A stretch of DNA of 64,000 nt from Demequina lignilytica (GCF_030418305.1 NZ_JAUHPX010000001.1:124001-188000), one strand, 5' to 3'; counted from the stretch's first letter, positions 15,264 to 24,784 are shown. Notes: generated from the letters alone by a model not told the origin. Numbers and translations: made by a program.

Positions 15264-18011
15264 TCAGTACGCGACCACTCCCCTGCGGATGGCGCGGATG
15301 GCGGACGCGGCGGTGTCCCGCAGCGCGGCCGACGGGGCGACGTCGTGGATCTGGTCGAGCACGTCGATCACCTGCTTGCACCACCGCACCATGTCGCCGG
15401 GAGCGATCTCCGTGTCGTGCAGCACCGCGTCCAGGCCCTTGCCCTGCGCCCACCCGTGGACGGGACCGACGAGGCCCCAGTGCGGTGCGGAGAGGCCCGG
15501 GAGGTGCCGCTCCTTCTGCATGTCGTCGACGGCCGACCACAGCCGCACGGTCTCCCGCAGCGCGGTGCCGAGCACCCCGTGGGGACCGCCGGGCACGCGG
15601 GGCGCGCGCGTCTCGTCCTCGCGCCTCCCCTCGTACAGCACCGCGGAGACGGCGGCGGCGAGCGCGGCCGCGTTGAGGCGGTCCCAGGCCCCGGTGCGGA
15701 GCGCCTCGGCGATCACGATGTCGTTCTCGCTGTAGATGCGGCGCATCATCTCGCCCCAGCGCGTGAGGTCCATCGCGTCACCCGCCGGCTCGACGTAGCC
15801 GAGCGCGGTGAGGATCTCGAGGCGCTTGTCGAAGACCTGGGAGATCGACCCGGTCGCCCGCTGGATCTCGCCGACCACCTTGTCCTTGTCGCGCAGCGCG
15901 CGGTGGTACCGCTCGGCCCACCGCGCGTGCGCCTCGCGGTCGGGGCACTGGTGGCAGGGGTGCTCGCGCAGGAGCCGCCTGGTCTCGAGCTCCTGGTCCT
16001 GCGAGGCGCGCTCCTCCGCATCGTCCCCGCGGCGGCGCCGCGCGGCGGCGTACGAGTGACGGTTGTCGTGGAGCAGCTGCGCGAGCTCGCGCCTGCTGCG
16101 GGCGTTGCGCGCGTCGAACCGGCGCGGGATCCTCACGGTGCCCACCTGCTCGAGGCCATGGTGGAGCTCGGAGATGGCGAGCCGGTGCACCCGGCCCTGG
16201 TCCGTGACCACCAGCGGGCGGGGCGCGACCGGGTTGTCGTCGGGGTCGACCACGGCGACGAGGCCCGCGCGCCGGCCCCCGCCGACCTTGACGACGTCGC
16301 CGCGCACCAGGGCGGCGAGCGTCGCGGCGCTGGCCTCCTTGCGCGCACGGCTGGCGACGCGGGAGGCCTGTTTCTGCTGGCGGTTGAGGCGCTCCCGCAG
16401 CGCCGCGTACTCCATGAAGTCGCCGCGGTCGCACGCGGCGGCCTCCGCGTAGCCGGCCAGGGTCGACTCGATCTCCTTGACGCGTCGGGCCTTGCCGACC
16501 ACGGACTGGTCGGCCTGGTATTGCGCGAAGGACATCTCGAGGACCTCGCGCGCGTGCGCGACGCCGAGCGTGGCGACCAGGTTGATGGCCATGTTGTACG
16601 TCGGCTGGAAGGAGCTGATCAGCGGGTAGGTGCGGCGCGAGGCGAGGCGGCCCAGCTGGGGCGCGTCGAAGCCCGGGTGCTCGACCACGACCGCGTGCCC
16701 CTCGACGTCGATGCCGCGCCGGCCCGCGCGCCCGGTCAGCTGCGTGTACTCCCCCGCGGTGAGGTCCTTGTGCCCCTGGCCGTCCCACTTCACGAGCTTC
16801 TCGAGCACCACCGAGCGCGCGGGCATGTTGATGCCGAGCGCGAGGGTCTCCGTCGCGTAGACCACCTTGATGAGGCCGCCTGCGAAGAGCTCCTCGACCA
16901 CCTCCTTGAACAGCGGGATCATGCCGGCGTGGTGCGCCGCCACCCCCGCCTCGAGGCTGTCGCGCCACCGCGTGTACCCGAGCGCGCCCAGGTCCTCCGG
17001 CGGCAGGCCGGCGCACCGCTCCTCGACGATCCGCGCGATCTCGTGGCGCTCCGCCTCCGTGGTCAGCACCATGCCGGCGTGACGCACCTGCTCGACGGCG
17101 TCCTCGCAGGCGGCGCGGGAGAAGATGAACACGATGGCCGGCAGCAGGCCCTGGCGGTCGAGCACGTCGACCACCGCGAACCGGGGCGGCGCGCGGCGCC
17201 CCTGGGGCCTGCGTCCGCCGCGGGTGGGGCGCCCTCGCCCGCCCGGGGCGCGCGCGTCCTCGTGGCGCGCCCGCTTGGCGACGGCCTCGAGCTCGGGGTT
17301 GAGCCGCGGCGTCGGGCCGGGATCCTGCGGGTCCACGCCGGGTGCGTAGAGGTCGTAGATGCCCTCCCGCAGGAGCACGTGAGGCCACAGCGGCACGGGA
17401 CGATGCTCGGAGACGATCACCCGGGTGTCGCCGCGGACCTCGCGCAGCCATGCGCCGAACTCCTCGGCGTTGGACACGGTCGCGGACAGCGCGATGATCG
17501 CCGTGCGCTCGTGGAGGTGGATGATCACCTCCTCCCACACGGAGCCGCGGTAGCGGTCGGCGAGGTAGTGCACCTCGTCGAGCACCACCACGCCGAGCCG
17601 GTCGAGCGTGCTCGAGCCCGCGTAGATCATGTTCCGCAGCACCTCGGTCGTCATCACCACGATGTCCGCGTCCGGGTTGATGGACGTGTCACCGGTCAGC
17701 AGCCCCACGTTGCCGGGCCCGTAGGCGCGGGACAGGTCATGGAACTTCTGGTTCGACAGCGCCTTGATCGGGGTCGTGTAGAACGACTTCTCGCCGCGGC
17801 GGTACGCGTGCCGGACCGCGTACTCGCCCACGAGCGTCTTGCCGGCGCCGGTGGGCGCCGCGACCAGCACCGAGTGCCCGTCGGCGACCGCCTCGCATGC
17901 CTCCTGCTGGAACGGGTCCAGCGGGAAGGACAGCTCGGCGGTGAACTCGGCGAGGTCGCCGTGGCGCGCGCGACGGCGCGAGGCGGCGAACCGCTCGGCG
18001 GGGCTGGTCAT
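15264..18011 (-). CDS. helY: Ski2-like RNA helicase HelY
   Basis: A 915-residue DExH helicase of the Ski2/Mtr4 family, presumed to act in RNA unwinding or turnover. RecA domain 1: Q-motif region FPLDPFQQEACEAV, Walker A VAAPTGAGKT, TTPIKALSNQKF, DEVHYLAD box and SAT in ALSATVSN. RecA domain 2, after an Arg/Gly-rich insert around residues 240-270, ends in QLTGRAGRRGID. The C-terminal half has the helical features of the family and the cluster CHQCPD. The ATG at 18011 is 6 bases downstream of TAGCCT, a leaderless arrangement. Gene order tatA, tatC, helY matches M. tuberculosis Rv2094c-Rv2092c, apart from the inserted lipid kinase gene. Confidence 0.92.
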   Translation of the reverse strand: MTSPAERFAASRRRARHGDLAEFTAELSFPLDPFQQEACEAVADGHSVLVAAPTGAGKTLVGEYAVRHAYRRGEKSFYTTPIKALSNQKFHDLSRAYGPGNVGLLTGDTSINPDADIVVMTTEVLRNMIYAGSSTLDRLGVVVLDEVHYLADRYRGSVWEEVIIHLHERTAIIALSATVSNAEEFGAWLREVRGDTRVIVSEHRPVPLWPHVLLREGIYDLYAPGVDPQDPGPTPRLNPELEAVAKRARHEDARAPGGRGRPTRGGRRPQGRRAPPRFAVVDVLDRQGLLPAIVFIFSRAACEDAVEQVRHAGMVLTTEAERHEIARIVEERCAGLPPEDLGALGYTRWRDSLEAGVAAHHAGMIPLFKEVVEELFAGGLIKVVYATETLALGINMPARSVVLEKLVKWDGQGHKDLTAGEYTQLTGRAGRRGIDVEGHAVVVEHPGFDAPQLGRLASRRTYPLISSFQPTYNMAINLVATLGVAHAREVLEMSFAQYQADQSVVGKARRVKEIESTLAGYAEAAACDRGDFMEYAALRERLNRQQKQASRVASRARKEASAATLAALVRGDVVKVGGGRRAGLVAVVDPDDNPVAPRPLVVTDQGRVHRLAISELHHGLEQVGTVRIPRRFDARNARSRRELAQLLHDNRHSYAAARRRRGDDAEERASQDQELETRRLLREHPCHQCPDREAHARWAERYHRALRDKDKVVGEIQRATGSISQVFDKRLEILTALGYVEPAGDAMDLTRWGEMMRRIYSENDIVIAEALRTGAWDRLNAAALAAAVSAVLYEGRREDETRAPRVPGGPHGVLGTALRETVRLWSAVDDMQKERHLPGLSAPHWGLVGPVHGWAQGKGLDAVLHDTEIAPGDMVRWCKQVIDVLDQIHDVAPSAALRDTAASAIRAIRRGVVAY

Positions 18012-18017
18012 GCCGCC

Positions 18018-18023
18018 AGGCTA
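18018..18023 (-). promoter_or_regulatory. -10 hexamer for helY (leaderless type)
   Basis: TAGCCT on the minus strand ends 6 bases before the ATG at 18011. Confidence 0.4.
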
Positions 18024-18073
18024 TCCCGCCCGCGGCCGCCGATCGCCCAGCGTGGCCGCCGCATCGTCGCGCG

Positions 18074-19012
18074 TCAGGCGGGGGCGGCGACCGCTGCGCC
18101 GAGCACCGTCAGCGCGTGCGGCACCACCTTCACGCTCACCGGGGTGGCGCCGATGAGCTCGCCGTCGGCGAAGGCCGGCGGCAGCGGCGCGCCGGACGGG
18201 TCGGGGGTGATCTCGACCTGGCGGACGGGGACGATGCGCACGCGCGGGTCGTCCACGTGCGTGCCCTTCTGGAGGCGCATGAAGAGCCGGATGATGTCGG
18301 TGCGCGACATCGCCTCCGCCAGCGCCAGCTCGAGGTGGCCGTCCACGATCGACGATCCCGGCGAGATCGGCAGCCCGCCTCCGAACACCGTGGCGTTCGC
18401 GACGGCGACCAGGGTGCAGGTCTGGGTCCACTCGCGGCCGTCCGCCTTGATGCGGACCCCGTAGGGCCGGTAGCGCGGGATCTCGTGGAACGTGGCCGCC
18501 TGGTACTTGAGGGGGCCGCGGGGGAAGGTGATCTGCCGCGCGTACGAGGCGACCGCGGCGTCGATGCCGGCGGAGAGCACCGCGCCGAAGTACCGGGGCC
18601 GGGCGGGCTCCTCGACGCCGCGCCCGTCGACCTTGCCGACGTCGACCCGGGTGGTCCGGCCCGCGAGCCCCTCCTCGATGAGCCGCACCGCGGCGGGGAT
18701 GTCGTGCCGCGGCAGGCCCAGCGACGCCGCGATGTCGTCGCCCGAGCCGGCGGCGATGATCCCGAGCGGCAGCCGCCGCTCCGCGCAGACCTGCAGCCCG
18801 AGATGGGCCATCCCGTCGCCGCCGACCACCACGAGCGCGTCGATGTCGCGCCGCGCCTTCATCGCCGCCTCGTACGAGGCGGCCCAGGAGCCGCGCGACA
18901 GGTCGAGCAGGCGGTGACCGCCCTTGGCGAGCTCGGCACGCGCCTCGACGCCCCAGCGGGCGCCCCTCCCCGACGCCGATGTCGGGTTGGTGATGATGCC
19001 GAGCGTGCTCAC
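18074..19012 (-). CDS. Diacylglycerol kinase-family lipid kinase
   Basis: A 312-residue protein of the DagK_cat/YegS family. The N-terminal ATP-binding region has LGIITNPTSASGRG (residues 3-16) and DALVVVGGDGMAHLGLQV, a variant of the GGDGT motif with Met for Thr, then PLGIIAAGSGDDIAASLGLP (the GTGND-like loop). The C-terminal beta-sandwich holds the NATVFGGGLPISP segment. Family members phosphorylate diacylglycerol, sphingosine or related lipids; the substrate here is unknown. The GTG start overlaps the tatC stop as GTGA, so it is coupled to tatC. Its position between tatC and helY is a difference from M. tuberculosis. Confidence 0.85.
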   Translation of the reverse strand: MSTLGIITNPTSASGRGARWGVEARAELAKGGHRLLDLSRGSWAASYEAAMKARRDIDALVVVGGDGMAHLGLQVCAERRLPLGIIAAGSGDDIAASLGLPRHDIPAAVRLIEEGLAGRTTRVDVGKVDGRGVEEPARPRYFGAVLSAGIDAAVASYARQITFPRGPLKYQAATFHEIPRYRPYGVRIKADGREWTQTCTLVAVANATVFGGGLPISPGSSIVDGHLELALAEAMSRTDIIRLFMRLQKGTHVDDPRVRIVPVRQVEITPDPSGAPLPPAFADGELIGATPVSVKVVPHALTVLGAAVAAPA

Positions 19013-19797
19013 GCCAGCCTCTCCTCCTCGGGTGTGCGACGGCGCACCGCCCGCTCGCGGGCCAGTCCCACGCCGACGGCGGCGAAGTACAGGGCGACCA
19101 TGGGGCCGGCCATGAAGAGCATCGTGACGGCGTCCGGCGTCGGCGTGAGGATCGCCGCCGCCAGGAAGATGAGGAAGACCGCCCACCGCCAGCCCTTGAG
19201 CCAGGTGCGCGCCTTGACGACCCCCACCCAGGTGAGGGCGATCATCACCACCGGGAACACGAACGCGAGGCCGAACGCGATCACGAGCCGCATGGCGAAC
19301 GTCATGAACGTCTGGGCGTCCAGCAGGTTCGCCGCACCCTCCGGCGTGAACGAGATGAGGATGTCGATCGCCTTGGGGAACACCCACCAGGCGAGCACGA
19401 CCCCCGAGAAGAACAGCGGGATGGCGGCGCCGAGGAAACCGATCGTGTACCGGCGCTCGGTGCGCTTGAGCCCCGGGGCCACGAACGCCCACAGCTGGTA
19501 CAGCCACCACGGCGCGCTGATCACCACGCCGAGCAGCACGGACACCTTGAGCTGCATGTCGAGCGCGGTGGCGACGCCCGAGAAGTTCACCGTCACGAGC
19601 GCGTCGTTGCGCTCGGCCACGGCCAGCACGGGCGCCTGCAGGCCCTCGAACACGGGCGTGTAGAGGAACCACCCGGCGACCATGCCCAGGGCGATGCCGA
19701 TCGCCGCGAGGATCAACCGCTTGCGGAACTCCCGGAGGTGGTCCGCAAGCGACATGCGGGCATCGGGATTGTCCCGCCGACCGCTACTTCTGCTCAC
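19009..19797 (-). CDS. tatC: Twin-arginine translocase subunit TatC
   Basis: A 262-residue membrane protein with six predicted spans, the receptor for twin-arginine signal peptides. The cytoplasmic N-terminus MSLADHLREFRKRL with the conserved Glu-Leu/Arg pattern precedes the first span. The periplasmic loop SAPWWLYQLWAFVAPGLKRTERR and the conserved second-loop FxP region are present. A GTG at 19797 gives a 14-base overlap with tatA; an ATG at 19755 would also retain the conserved N-terminus, and neither has a strong ribosome site. The C-terminal tail is charged. It forms the core translocase with TatA. Confidence 0.93.
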   Translation of the reverse strand: MSRSSGRRDNPDARMSLADHLREFRKRLILAAIGIALGMVAGWFLYTPVFEGLQAPVLAVAERNDALVTVNFSGVATALDMQLKVSVLLGVVISAPWWLYQLWAFVAPGLKRTERRYTIGFLGAAIPLFFSGVVLAWWVFPKAIDILISFTPEGAANLLDAQTFMTFAMRLVIAFGLAFVFPVVMIALTWVGVVKARTWLKGWRWAVFLIFLAAAILTPTPDAVTMLFMAGPMVALYFAAVGVGLARERAVRRRTPEEERLA

Positions 19798-19993
19798 GCG
19801 GTTCGTCCGAGGACGACGCGGGCTTCTCCTCGGTGGCGGCGTCGCCGGACGACTTGTCGTCGGTCAGCGTCTTGGTCTCCTCCTTGAGGATGCGCATCGA
19901 CTGGCCGAGCGACCGCGCGAGCTGCGGGAGCTTGGGTGCGCCGAACAGCAGCAGCACGATCACAAGGATGATGATGATCTCGCGAGGGCCCAT
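19784..19993 (-). CDS. tatA: Twin-arginine translocase subunit TatA
   Basis: A 69-residue protein with one short N-terminal span (IIIILVIVLLLF), then the Phe-Gly hinge and amphipathic helix FGAPKLPQLARSLGQSMRIL, and an acidic/polar unstructured tail. These are the hallmarks of TatA. AAGGAGACGG is a suitable ribosome site 9-14 bases before the ATG at 19993. The gene starts 41 bases past the pafC stop and its end overlaps tatC. No tatB is present nearby, as usual in many actinobacteria where the second TatA/B gene is elsewhere. Confidence 0.92.
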   Translation of the reverse strand: MGPREIIIILVIVLLLFGAPKLPQLARSLGQSMRILKEETKTLTDDKSSGDAATEEKPASSSDEPREQK

Positions 19994-20034
19994 GGCCGTC
20001 CCGTCTCCTTCGCTAGCGGTTCCCGCCAGTGTAC

Positions 20035-20952
20035 CTACGCCCGGTGCGCGTCGAGGACCGCCTGCGCCTGACGATGCAGCGCGCCGCGCAGCTGGGCCGG
20101 CTCGACCGAGCGCAGCTGGGGGGCCACGGCGAGCAGCCGGCCGGCGACCCACTCGGCGTCGGCGGCGTCGAACGTGGCGATCACGTCGTCCTCCGCGTCC
20201 TCGACCGTGAGCCCCGGGATGTCCTCGAGGGCCCAGCGTCCCGCGCGACCGAGTCGCACCGTCGCGCGGAAGGCGGGCGTCAGCGAGAAGCCCGCGCTGT
20301 CGCCCGGCGGGGTGGACACCGCGGCGTCGAGCACCTCGACCGCCTCGATGCGGTCGAGCCGCAGCGTGCGGTAGTCGTCCGCGCGGCGGCAGAAGCATTC
20401 GAGATAGCCGACGCCGTCGATCACGACCAGGCGGTGAGGGTCGACCTCCCGGGTGGTGCGCCGGTCGAGGGCGTCGACGTAGGTCAGCTCGACGCGGCGG
20501 TAGCGGCGCAGCGCCTCCATCAGCGGCTCGGAGACGCCCGCGTCGGCGCCGTCGCCCTCCGCGAGGACGATCACGGGCTCGGCGAGCGCCTCGCGGAGCT
20601 TGTCGAGCACCGCGTCGACCACCTCGGGGGCGACGCCCGAGGAGGCGAGGGTCGACAGCGACGCGACCAGCGCGACGGCCTCCCGCGAGGACAGCCGGAC
20701 CTGCGCGACGCCCTGGCCGTCGAGCAGCGCGGCGACGTCCCGGTCGAACGCGTCGGCGTCGAAGTCGATCAGGTCTCCGTGCATGTAGCCGGGAAGCCCG
20801 GAGGTCCACAGCGTCGAGATGTCCTTGCGGACCTGCGCGGGTGCGACGCCGAAGTGCTCGGCGAGCTCCGCGAACGGCGTGCTCCCGTGGTGGTCGAGGT
20901 AGGTGACGATCCCGAGCAGGCGGACCAGCCGGTCCCGTGAGGTCTCAGCCAC
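20035..20952 (-). CDS. pafC: WYL-domain transcriptional regulator PafC
   Basis: A 305-residue helix-turn-helix/WYL protein. The DNA-binding N-terminus (about residues 8-60) includes VRLLGIVTYLDHHGSTPFAE and FGVAPAQVRKDISTLWTSGL. The WYL ligand domain (about 150-235) contains VELTYVDALDRRTTREVDPH and the GYLECFCRRADDYRTLRLDR segment, and a WCX C-terminal domain follows. PafB and PafC together form the activator of the RecA/LexA-independent DNA-damage response in mycobacteria, thought to sense single-stranded DNA. The GTG start overlaps the upstream pafB end by 8 bases, fitting obligate pairing. No pafA or proteasome gene lies in the window. Confidence 0.88.
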   Translation of the reverse strand: MAETSRDRLVRLLGIVTYLDHHGSTPFAELAEHFGVAPAQVRKDISTLWTSGLPGYMHGDLIDFDADAFDRDVAALLDGQGVAQVRLSSREAVALVASLSTLASSGVAPEVVDAVLDKLREALAEPVIVLAEGDGADAGVSEPLMEALRRYRRVELTYVDALDRRTTREVDPHRLVVIDGVGYLECFCRRADDYRTLRLDRIEAVEVLDAAVSTPPGDSAGFSLTPAFRATVRLGRAGRWALEDIPGLTVEDAEDDVIATFDAADAEWVAGRLLAVAPQLRSVEPAQLRGALHRQAQAVLDAHRA

Positions 20953-21931
20953 GGCCCACCTCCAGCGCTGCGGCCGCGTGCCGCTCGACGGCGAGCGCGA
21001 GGTGGCGGGGCGTGACGATCCGGGCGGCACCGCCGAGGGCGAGCACCTCGGCCCGGAGGGCGTCGTCGTGGGTGTAGTCCACCTCGACCAGGTCCCAGCC
21101 GGACTCGACGCCGACGGCGCGCCCCCGCCGCCGCAGGGCGTGACCCGACTCGGGCCGGAGCGCCACCGTCGCGGTGTGAGACGTGTGCGCCGCGGCCAGC
21201 AGGCCGAGCGGGATCTCCTCGGGGATCGCGTAGGCGCCCGGGTCGCCGACGCGTCGCACCGCGCCGCCGATGCGCTGCACGCGGAAGATCCGCGCGTCCT
21301 CGCGGTCGCGGTCGTGACCGACGACGTAGGCGACGCCGCCGCGGAAGACCACCTTCCACGGCTCGAGGGTGCGCGTGCCGGTCCCGCCGGACGCGGAGGA
21401 GTACTCGAAGCGCACGGCCTGCCGGTCGGCCACGGCCTCGATGAGCGCGGCGACGGCGTCCTGGACGCGCGTGGCGCGGCCGGCGAACGGCAGCTCGACG
21501 CGCGGACCGTGCTCCGCCGACGAGGCGAGCTTCATCACGGCCTGGCGCGCGTCGGTGCCGAGCGCGGCGTCCTGCCAGTAGTCGGCGGCGAGGCCCACCA
21601 CGGCCAGCTCGGCCGCGGTCAGCTCGAGCGGGGGCATCGCGGCCTCCGCCGGGCGGATCCGGTAGCCGATCTCGTCGCCGTGCGCGGGGTCCACCACGGT
21701 CTCCAGCGGGATGCCCAGCTCCCGGAGCGCCTTCTTGTCCCGTTCGAACATCCGCTCGAACGCGGAGTCGGCCGCCGCGGCGGTCTCCTCGTCGGCGCCC
21801 GACGGCGCGGGCGCGTACCCCTCGATCGAGTCGCGGATCTGCGCCCGGGTGAGCCGGTGGCGCGTGTTGCTGAGCCCGAGGATGAGGTTGAGCAGGCGCT
21901 GCTCCGGGGCGATGGCCGTCATGTCAGACAC
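20945..21931 (-). CDS. pafB: WYL-domain transcriptional regulator PafB
   Basis: A 328-residue partner of PafC with the same domain order: N-terminal helix-turn-helix ([20 protein letters not shown], then [18 protein letters not shown]), a WYL domain in the centre ([39 protein letters not shown]) and a WCX-like C-terminus. The GTG at 21931 overlaps the end of hisG by 8 bases; an ATG at 21922, just inside, is an equally good candidate. Tight packing between hisG and pafC suggests one transcript. Confidence 0.87.
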   Translation of the reverse strand: MSDMTAIAPEQRLLNLILGLSNTRHRLTRAQIRDSIEGYAPAPSGADEETAAAADSAFERMFERDKKALRELGIPLETVVDPAHGDEIGYRIRPAEAAMPPLELTAAELAVVGLAADYWQDAALGTDARQAVMKLASSAEHGPRVELPFAGRATRVQDAVAALIEAVADRQAVRFEYSSASGGTGTRTLEPWKVVFRGGVAYVVGHDRDREDARIFRVQRIGGAVRRVGDPGAYAIPEEIPLGLLAAAHTSHTATVALRPESGHALRRRGRAVGVESGWDLVEVDYTHDDALRAEVLALGGAARIVTPRHLALAVERHAAAALEVGRG

Positions 21932-22766
21932 GGACCGCCAGCAGCTCGGTGGTGAGGATCGCGCGGGCCCCCACCGCGTAGAGGCTGTCCATGATCTGGT
22001 TCATCTCGACCCGGGGCACCATGACGCGCACGGCGTGCCAGTCGGAGCCGTGCAGCGGCGTGACCGTGGGCGCCTCGAATCCGGGCGTGACGGCGATCGC
22101 GGCGTCGAGCTGGTCGCCGGGCACGTCGTAGTCGACGAGCACGAACTTGCGCGCCGTCAGCACGCCCCGCAGCCGGCCGGTGAGGATCGCGATCTCCTCG
22201 ACGGGGGCGTCCTGCGCGCGGATGAGGATCGCCTCGGAGGTGAGGATCGGGTCGCCGAAGATCTCGAGACCGGCGGCGCGGAGGGTGGTGCCGGTCGAGA
22301 CGACGTCCGCGACCACGTCGGCGACGCCGAGGCGCACCGAGGACTCCACGGCGCCGTCGAGGCGGACCACCGTCGCGGTGACGCCGTGGCCGCCGAGGTG
22401 CTGCTGCACCAGGAGCGGGTAGCTGGTGGCGACGCGCTTGCCCTGGATGTCCGCGACCGAGGACGCGACGCCCGGCTGCGCGGCGAACCGGAAGGTCGAG
22501 CCGCCGAAGCCGAGCTCGAGGTGCTCGACGGCGTCGGCGCCCGAGTCGATCAGCAGGTCGCGGCCGGTGATGCCGGCGTCGACCGTCCCGGCCCCCACGT
22601 AGACGGCGACGTCGCGCGGGCGCAGGAAGAAGAACTCGACCTTGTTGCGCTCGTCGACCAGCACCAGCTCGCGGGGGTCGCGGCGCTGCTTGTAGCCGGC
22701 CTCCTTGAGCAGCTGGACGGCAGGATCGGACAGCGAGCCCTTGTTGGGCACGGCGATGCGGAGCAC
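21924..22766 (-). CDS. hisG: ATP phosphoribosyltransferase (long form)
   Basis: A 280-residue enzyme for the first step of histidine synthesis, condensing ATP with PRPP. It begins [20 protein letters not shown] and contains [20 protein letters not shown] and the PRPP-binding stretch [19 protein letters not shown]. The length and the C-terminal ACT-like domain (after about residue 205, with the [11 protein letters not shown] segment) mark the long, histidine-feedback-inhibited type that works without HisZ. It lies 9 bases downstream of hisE; no other his genes are present in the window. Confidence 0.95.
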   Translation of the reverse strand: MLRIAVPNKGSLSDPAVQLLKEAGYKQRRDPRELVLVDERNKVEFFFLRPRDVAVYVGAGTVDAGITGRDLLIDSGADAVEHLELGFGGSTFRFAAQPGVASSVADIQGKRVATSYPLLVQQHLGGHGVTATVVRLDGAVESSVRLGVADVVADVVSTGTTLRAAGLEIFGDPILTSEAILIRAQDAPVEEIAILTGRLRGVLTARKFVLVDYDVPGDQLDAAIAVTPGFEAPTVTPLHGSDWHAVRVMVPRVEMNQIMDSLYAVGARAILTTELLAVRV

Positions 22767-22775
22767 TTCTCTCCC

Positions 22776-23039
22776 CTACAGGTTCTTGTACACGTCGTCG
22801 AGCGTGAGGCCCTTGGAGACCATCATCACCTGGGCCCAGTACAGGAGCTGCGACAGCTCCTCGGCCGCCGCCTCCCGCGACTGGAACTCGCAGGCCATCC
22901 AGGACTCGGCGGCCTCCTCGACCAGCTTCTTGCCGATCGCATGGACGCCCTTGTCGAGCATGGCCACCGTGCCCGATCCCTCGGGGCGCTCCTCGGCGCG
23001 CCGCTGCAGCTCCTCGAACAGGTCCTCGAACGTCTTCAC
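22776..23039 (-). CDS. hisE: Phosphoribosyl-ATP pyrophosphatase
   Basis: An 87-residue all-helical enzyme of the MazG-like family that hydrolyses phosphoribosyl-ATP to phosphoribosyl-AMP. The metal-binding acidic motif is [14 protein letters not shown] (Glu-Glu-x2-Glu), followed by [18 protein letters not shown] at 23045 is in frame, but the GTG at 23039 is preferred because it yields the family start [14 protein letters not shown] and lies 7 bases after TAGGCT, whereas 23045 would lie only 1 base after it. Only 36-42 bases separate it from ribH, but it appears to have its own promoter. It works directly before HisG in sequence but after it in the pathway. Confidence 0.92.
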   Translation of the reverse strand: MKTFEDLFEELQRRAEERPEGSGTVAMLDKGVHAIGKKLVEEAAESWMACEFQSREAAAEELSQLLYWAQVMMVSKGLTLDDVYKNL

Positions 23040-23046
23040 GCGCACC

Positions 23047-23052
23047 AGCCTA
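23047..23052 (-). promoter_or_regulatory. -10 hexamer for hisE-hisG (leaderless type)
   Basis: TAGGCT on the minus strand ends 7 bases before the GTG at 23039. Confidence 0.4.
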
Positions 23053-23081
23053 TCGGCCCGGCGGGCTCCGCAGGCCGCGGG

Positions 23082-23546
23082 TCAGAGGCCGCGGAGCACC
23101 AGCGCCGTCGCGAGGGCGGCCTCCACGGCCTCGGCGCCCTTGTCCTCCCTCGACCCCGGCAGGCCTGCGCGGTCGAGCGCCTGCTGGTCGTCGTCGGTCG
23201 TGAGGATCCCGAACCCCACCGGCGTGGCGTGGGAGCGGGACACGTCGGTGAGCCCGCGGGTGACCGCGTCGCACACGTACTCGAAGTGCGGGGTCCCGCC
23301 CCGGACCACGACGCCGAGGCACGCGATCGCGTCCACGCCCGCGCGCGCGAGGGACTCGGCGACCACGGTCAGCTCGAAGGCACCGGGCACCCGCGTCACG
23401 CGGTAGGCCGCGCCCGCCTTCTCGGCGGCGCGGATCGCGCCCGCGACCAGGCCGTCCATGACCTCCGTGTGCCACAGGCTCGCGACGATCTCGATGGTGA
23501 GGCCGTTCGCGCCGACCTCGACCACCGGCGCTCCGGCTCCGCTCAT
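23082..23546 (-). CDS. ribH: 6,7-Dimethyl-8-ribityllumazine synthase
   Basis: A 154-residue lumazine synthase, the penultimate enzyme of riboflavin synthesis. Recognisable parts: IEIVASLWHTEVMDGLVAGA, the phosphate/substrate loop VPGAFELTVVAESLARAG, and DAIACLGVVVRGGTPHFEYV with the catalytic-site His/Glu area. The C-terminal helix carries the conserved RAGLPGSREDKGAEAVEAAL. The ATG overlaps the ribBA stop as ATGA. It would assemble as an icosahedral or pentameric shell with RibE as substrate-channelling partner. Confidence 0.95.
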   Translation of the reverse strand: MSGAGAPVVEVGANGLTIEIVASLWHTEVMDGLVAGAIRAAEKAGAAYRVTRVPGAFELTVVAESLARAGVDAIACLGVVVRGGTPHFEYVCDAVTRGLTDVSRSHATPVGFGILTTDDDQQALDRAGLPGSREDKGAEAVEAALATALVLRGL

Positions 23547-24784
23547 GCGTTGTCTCCCAGCAGGTGGCCCATCCGCTCCAGCTTGGTGCGGAGGTAGTGC
23601 TCGTTCTCGGGGTGTCGGCCCACCAGGTGCGGGATGCGCTCGACGCAGTCGACGCCGGAGGCGCGCAGCCCCTCGACCTTGGCGGGGTTGTTGGTGAGCA
23701 GGCGCACCTGCTCGAGGCCCAGCTGGTGCAGGATCGCGGCGGCCGCGCCGTACTCGCGGCGGTCGACCGGCAGCCCGAGGTGCGTGTTCGCGTCGACCGT
23801 GTCGAGACCCTGATCCTGCAGCTCGTACGCCTGGATCTTGGAGACGATCCCGATGCCGCGACCCTCCTGGCCCCGCAGGTAGATCACCGCGCCGCCCTCG
23901 GCGACCACGCGCTCGATCGCGGCGTCCAGCTGCGGACCGCAGTCGCAGCGGAGCGAGCCGAACGCGTCCCCGGTCAGGCACTCGGAGTGGATGCGCACGA
24001 TCGGCACGATCCCGTCCTTGGGCGCGACCGTCAGCGCCACGTGCTCGTCGCCGGTGCGGGCGTCGCGGTAGCCCCGCACGGTCACCTCGCCGTGGCGGGT
24101 GGGGAGGCGTGCCTCGCCCTGCTCGAGGACACGGTGCGGGCGCGCCTCGGTGGGCGGGGGGACGTCGCCGATCTCGCGGCGGTACTCGATGAGCTCCGCG
24201 ATCGAGATGAGCACCAGGTCGTCGCGCTCGGCGATCGCGGTCGCGTCGCCCTGGCGCATCATCGTGCCGTCGTCGTTGACCATCTCGCCGATCACGCCGA
24301 CGGGCTCGAGGCCCGCGAGGCGGCAGAGGTCGACGCACGCCTCGGTGTGGCCGGGACGATGCAGGACGCCGCCGGGCACGGCCCGCAGCGGCAGGATGTG
24401 GCCCGGGCGGATGAGGTCGTCGGCCGTGGCCGTCGGGTCCGCGAGCACCCGCAGCGTGTGGTGGCGGTCCACGGCGGAGATGCCCGTCCCGACGCCGGTC
24501 GCGGCGTCGACCGACACCGTGTACGCGGTGCGGCGGGGGTCCTGGCTCGACGGCACCATCAGCGGCAGGTTGAGCGAGTCCGCTCGGTCCGAGGGCATGG
24601 GCGCGCACAGGTAGCCGCTCGAGTGGCGGATGCCCCACGCGACCCAGTCCGCGGTGGTGGTGCCGGCGGCCATGATGAAGTCGGCCTCGTCCTCGCGGTC
24701 GCGCGAGTCGGACACCAGCACCGGCTTGCCCGCCTTCAGGTCCTCGAGCGCGCGCTCGACGAGCGCACGGGTCTCCGGGTTCAT
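23543..24784 (-). CDS. ribBA: Bifunctional DHBP synthase / GTP cyclohydrolase II
   Basis: A 413-residue fusion supplying both precursors of riboflavin. The N-terminal domain (about 1-205) is 3,4-dihydroxy-2-butanone 4-phosphate synthase, with the acidic DSRDREDEADFIMAAG metal-binding motif and RPGHILPLRA. The C-terminal domain (about 206-400) is GTP cyclohydrolase II with the zinc cysteines in SECLTGDAFGSLRCDCGPQL and the GQEGRGIG catalytic segment. The start overlaps the ribE stop (ATGA) and the end overlaps ribH, so the three genes should be translated together. Confidence 0.95.
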   Translation of the reverse strand: MNPETRALVERALEDLKAGKPVLVSDSRDREDEADFIMAAGTTTADWVAWGIRHSSGYLCAPMPSDRADSLNLPLMVPSSQDPRRTAYTVSVDAATGVGTGISAVDRHHTLRVLADPTATADDLIRPGHILPLRAVPGGVLHRPGHTEACVDLCRLAGLEPVGVIGEMVNDDGTMMRQGDATAIAERDDLVLISIAELIEYRREIGDVPPPTEARPHRVLEQGEARLPTRHGEVTVRGYRDARTGDEHVALTVAPKDGIVPIVRIHSECLTGDAFGSLRCDCGPQLDAAIERVVAEGGAVIYLRGQEGRGIGIVSKIQAYELQDQGLDTVDANTHLGLPVDRREYGAAAAILHQLGLEQVRLLTNNPAKVEGLRASGVDCVERIPHLVGRHPENEHYLRTKLERMGHLLGDNA

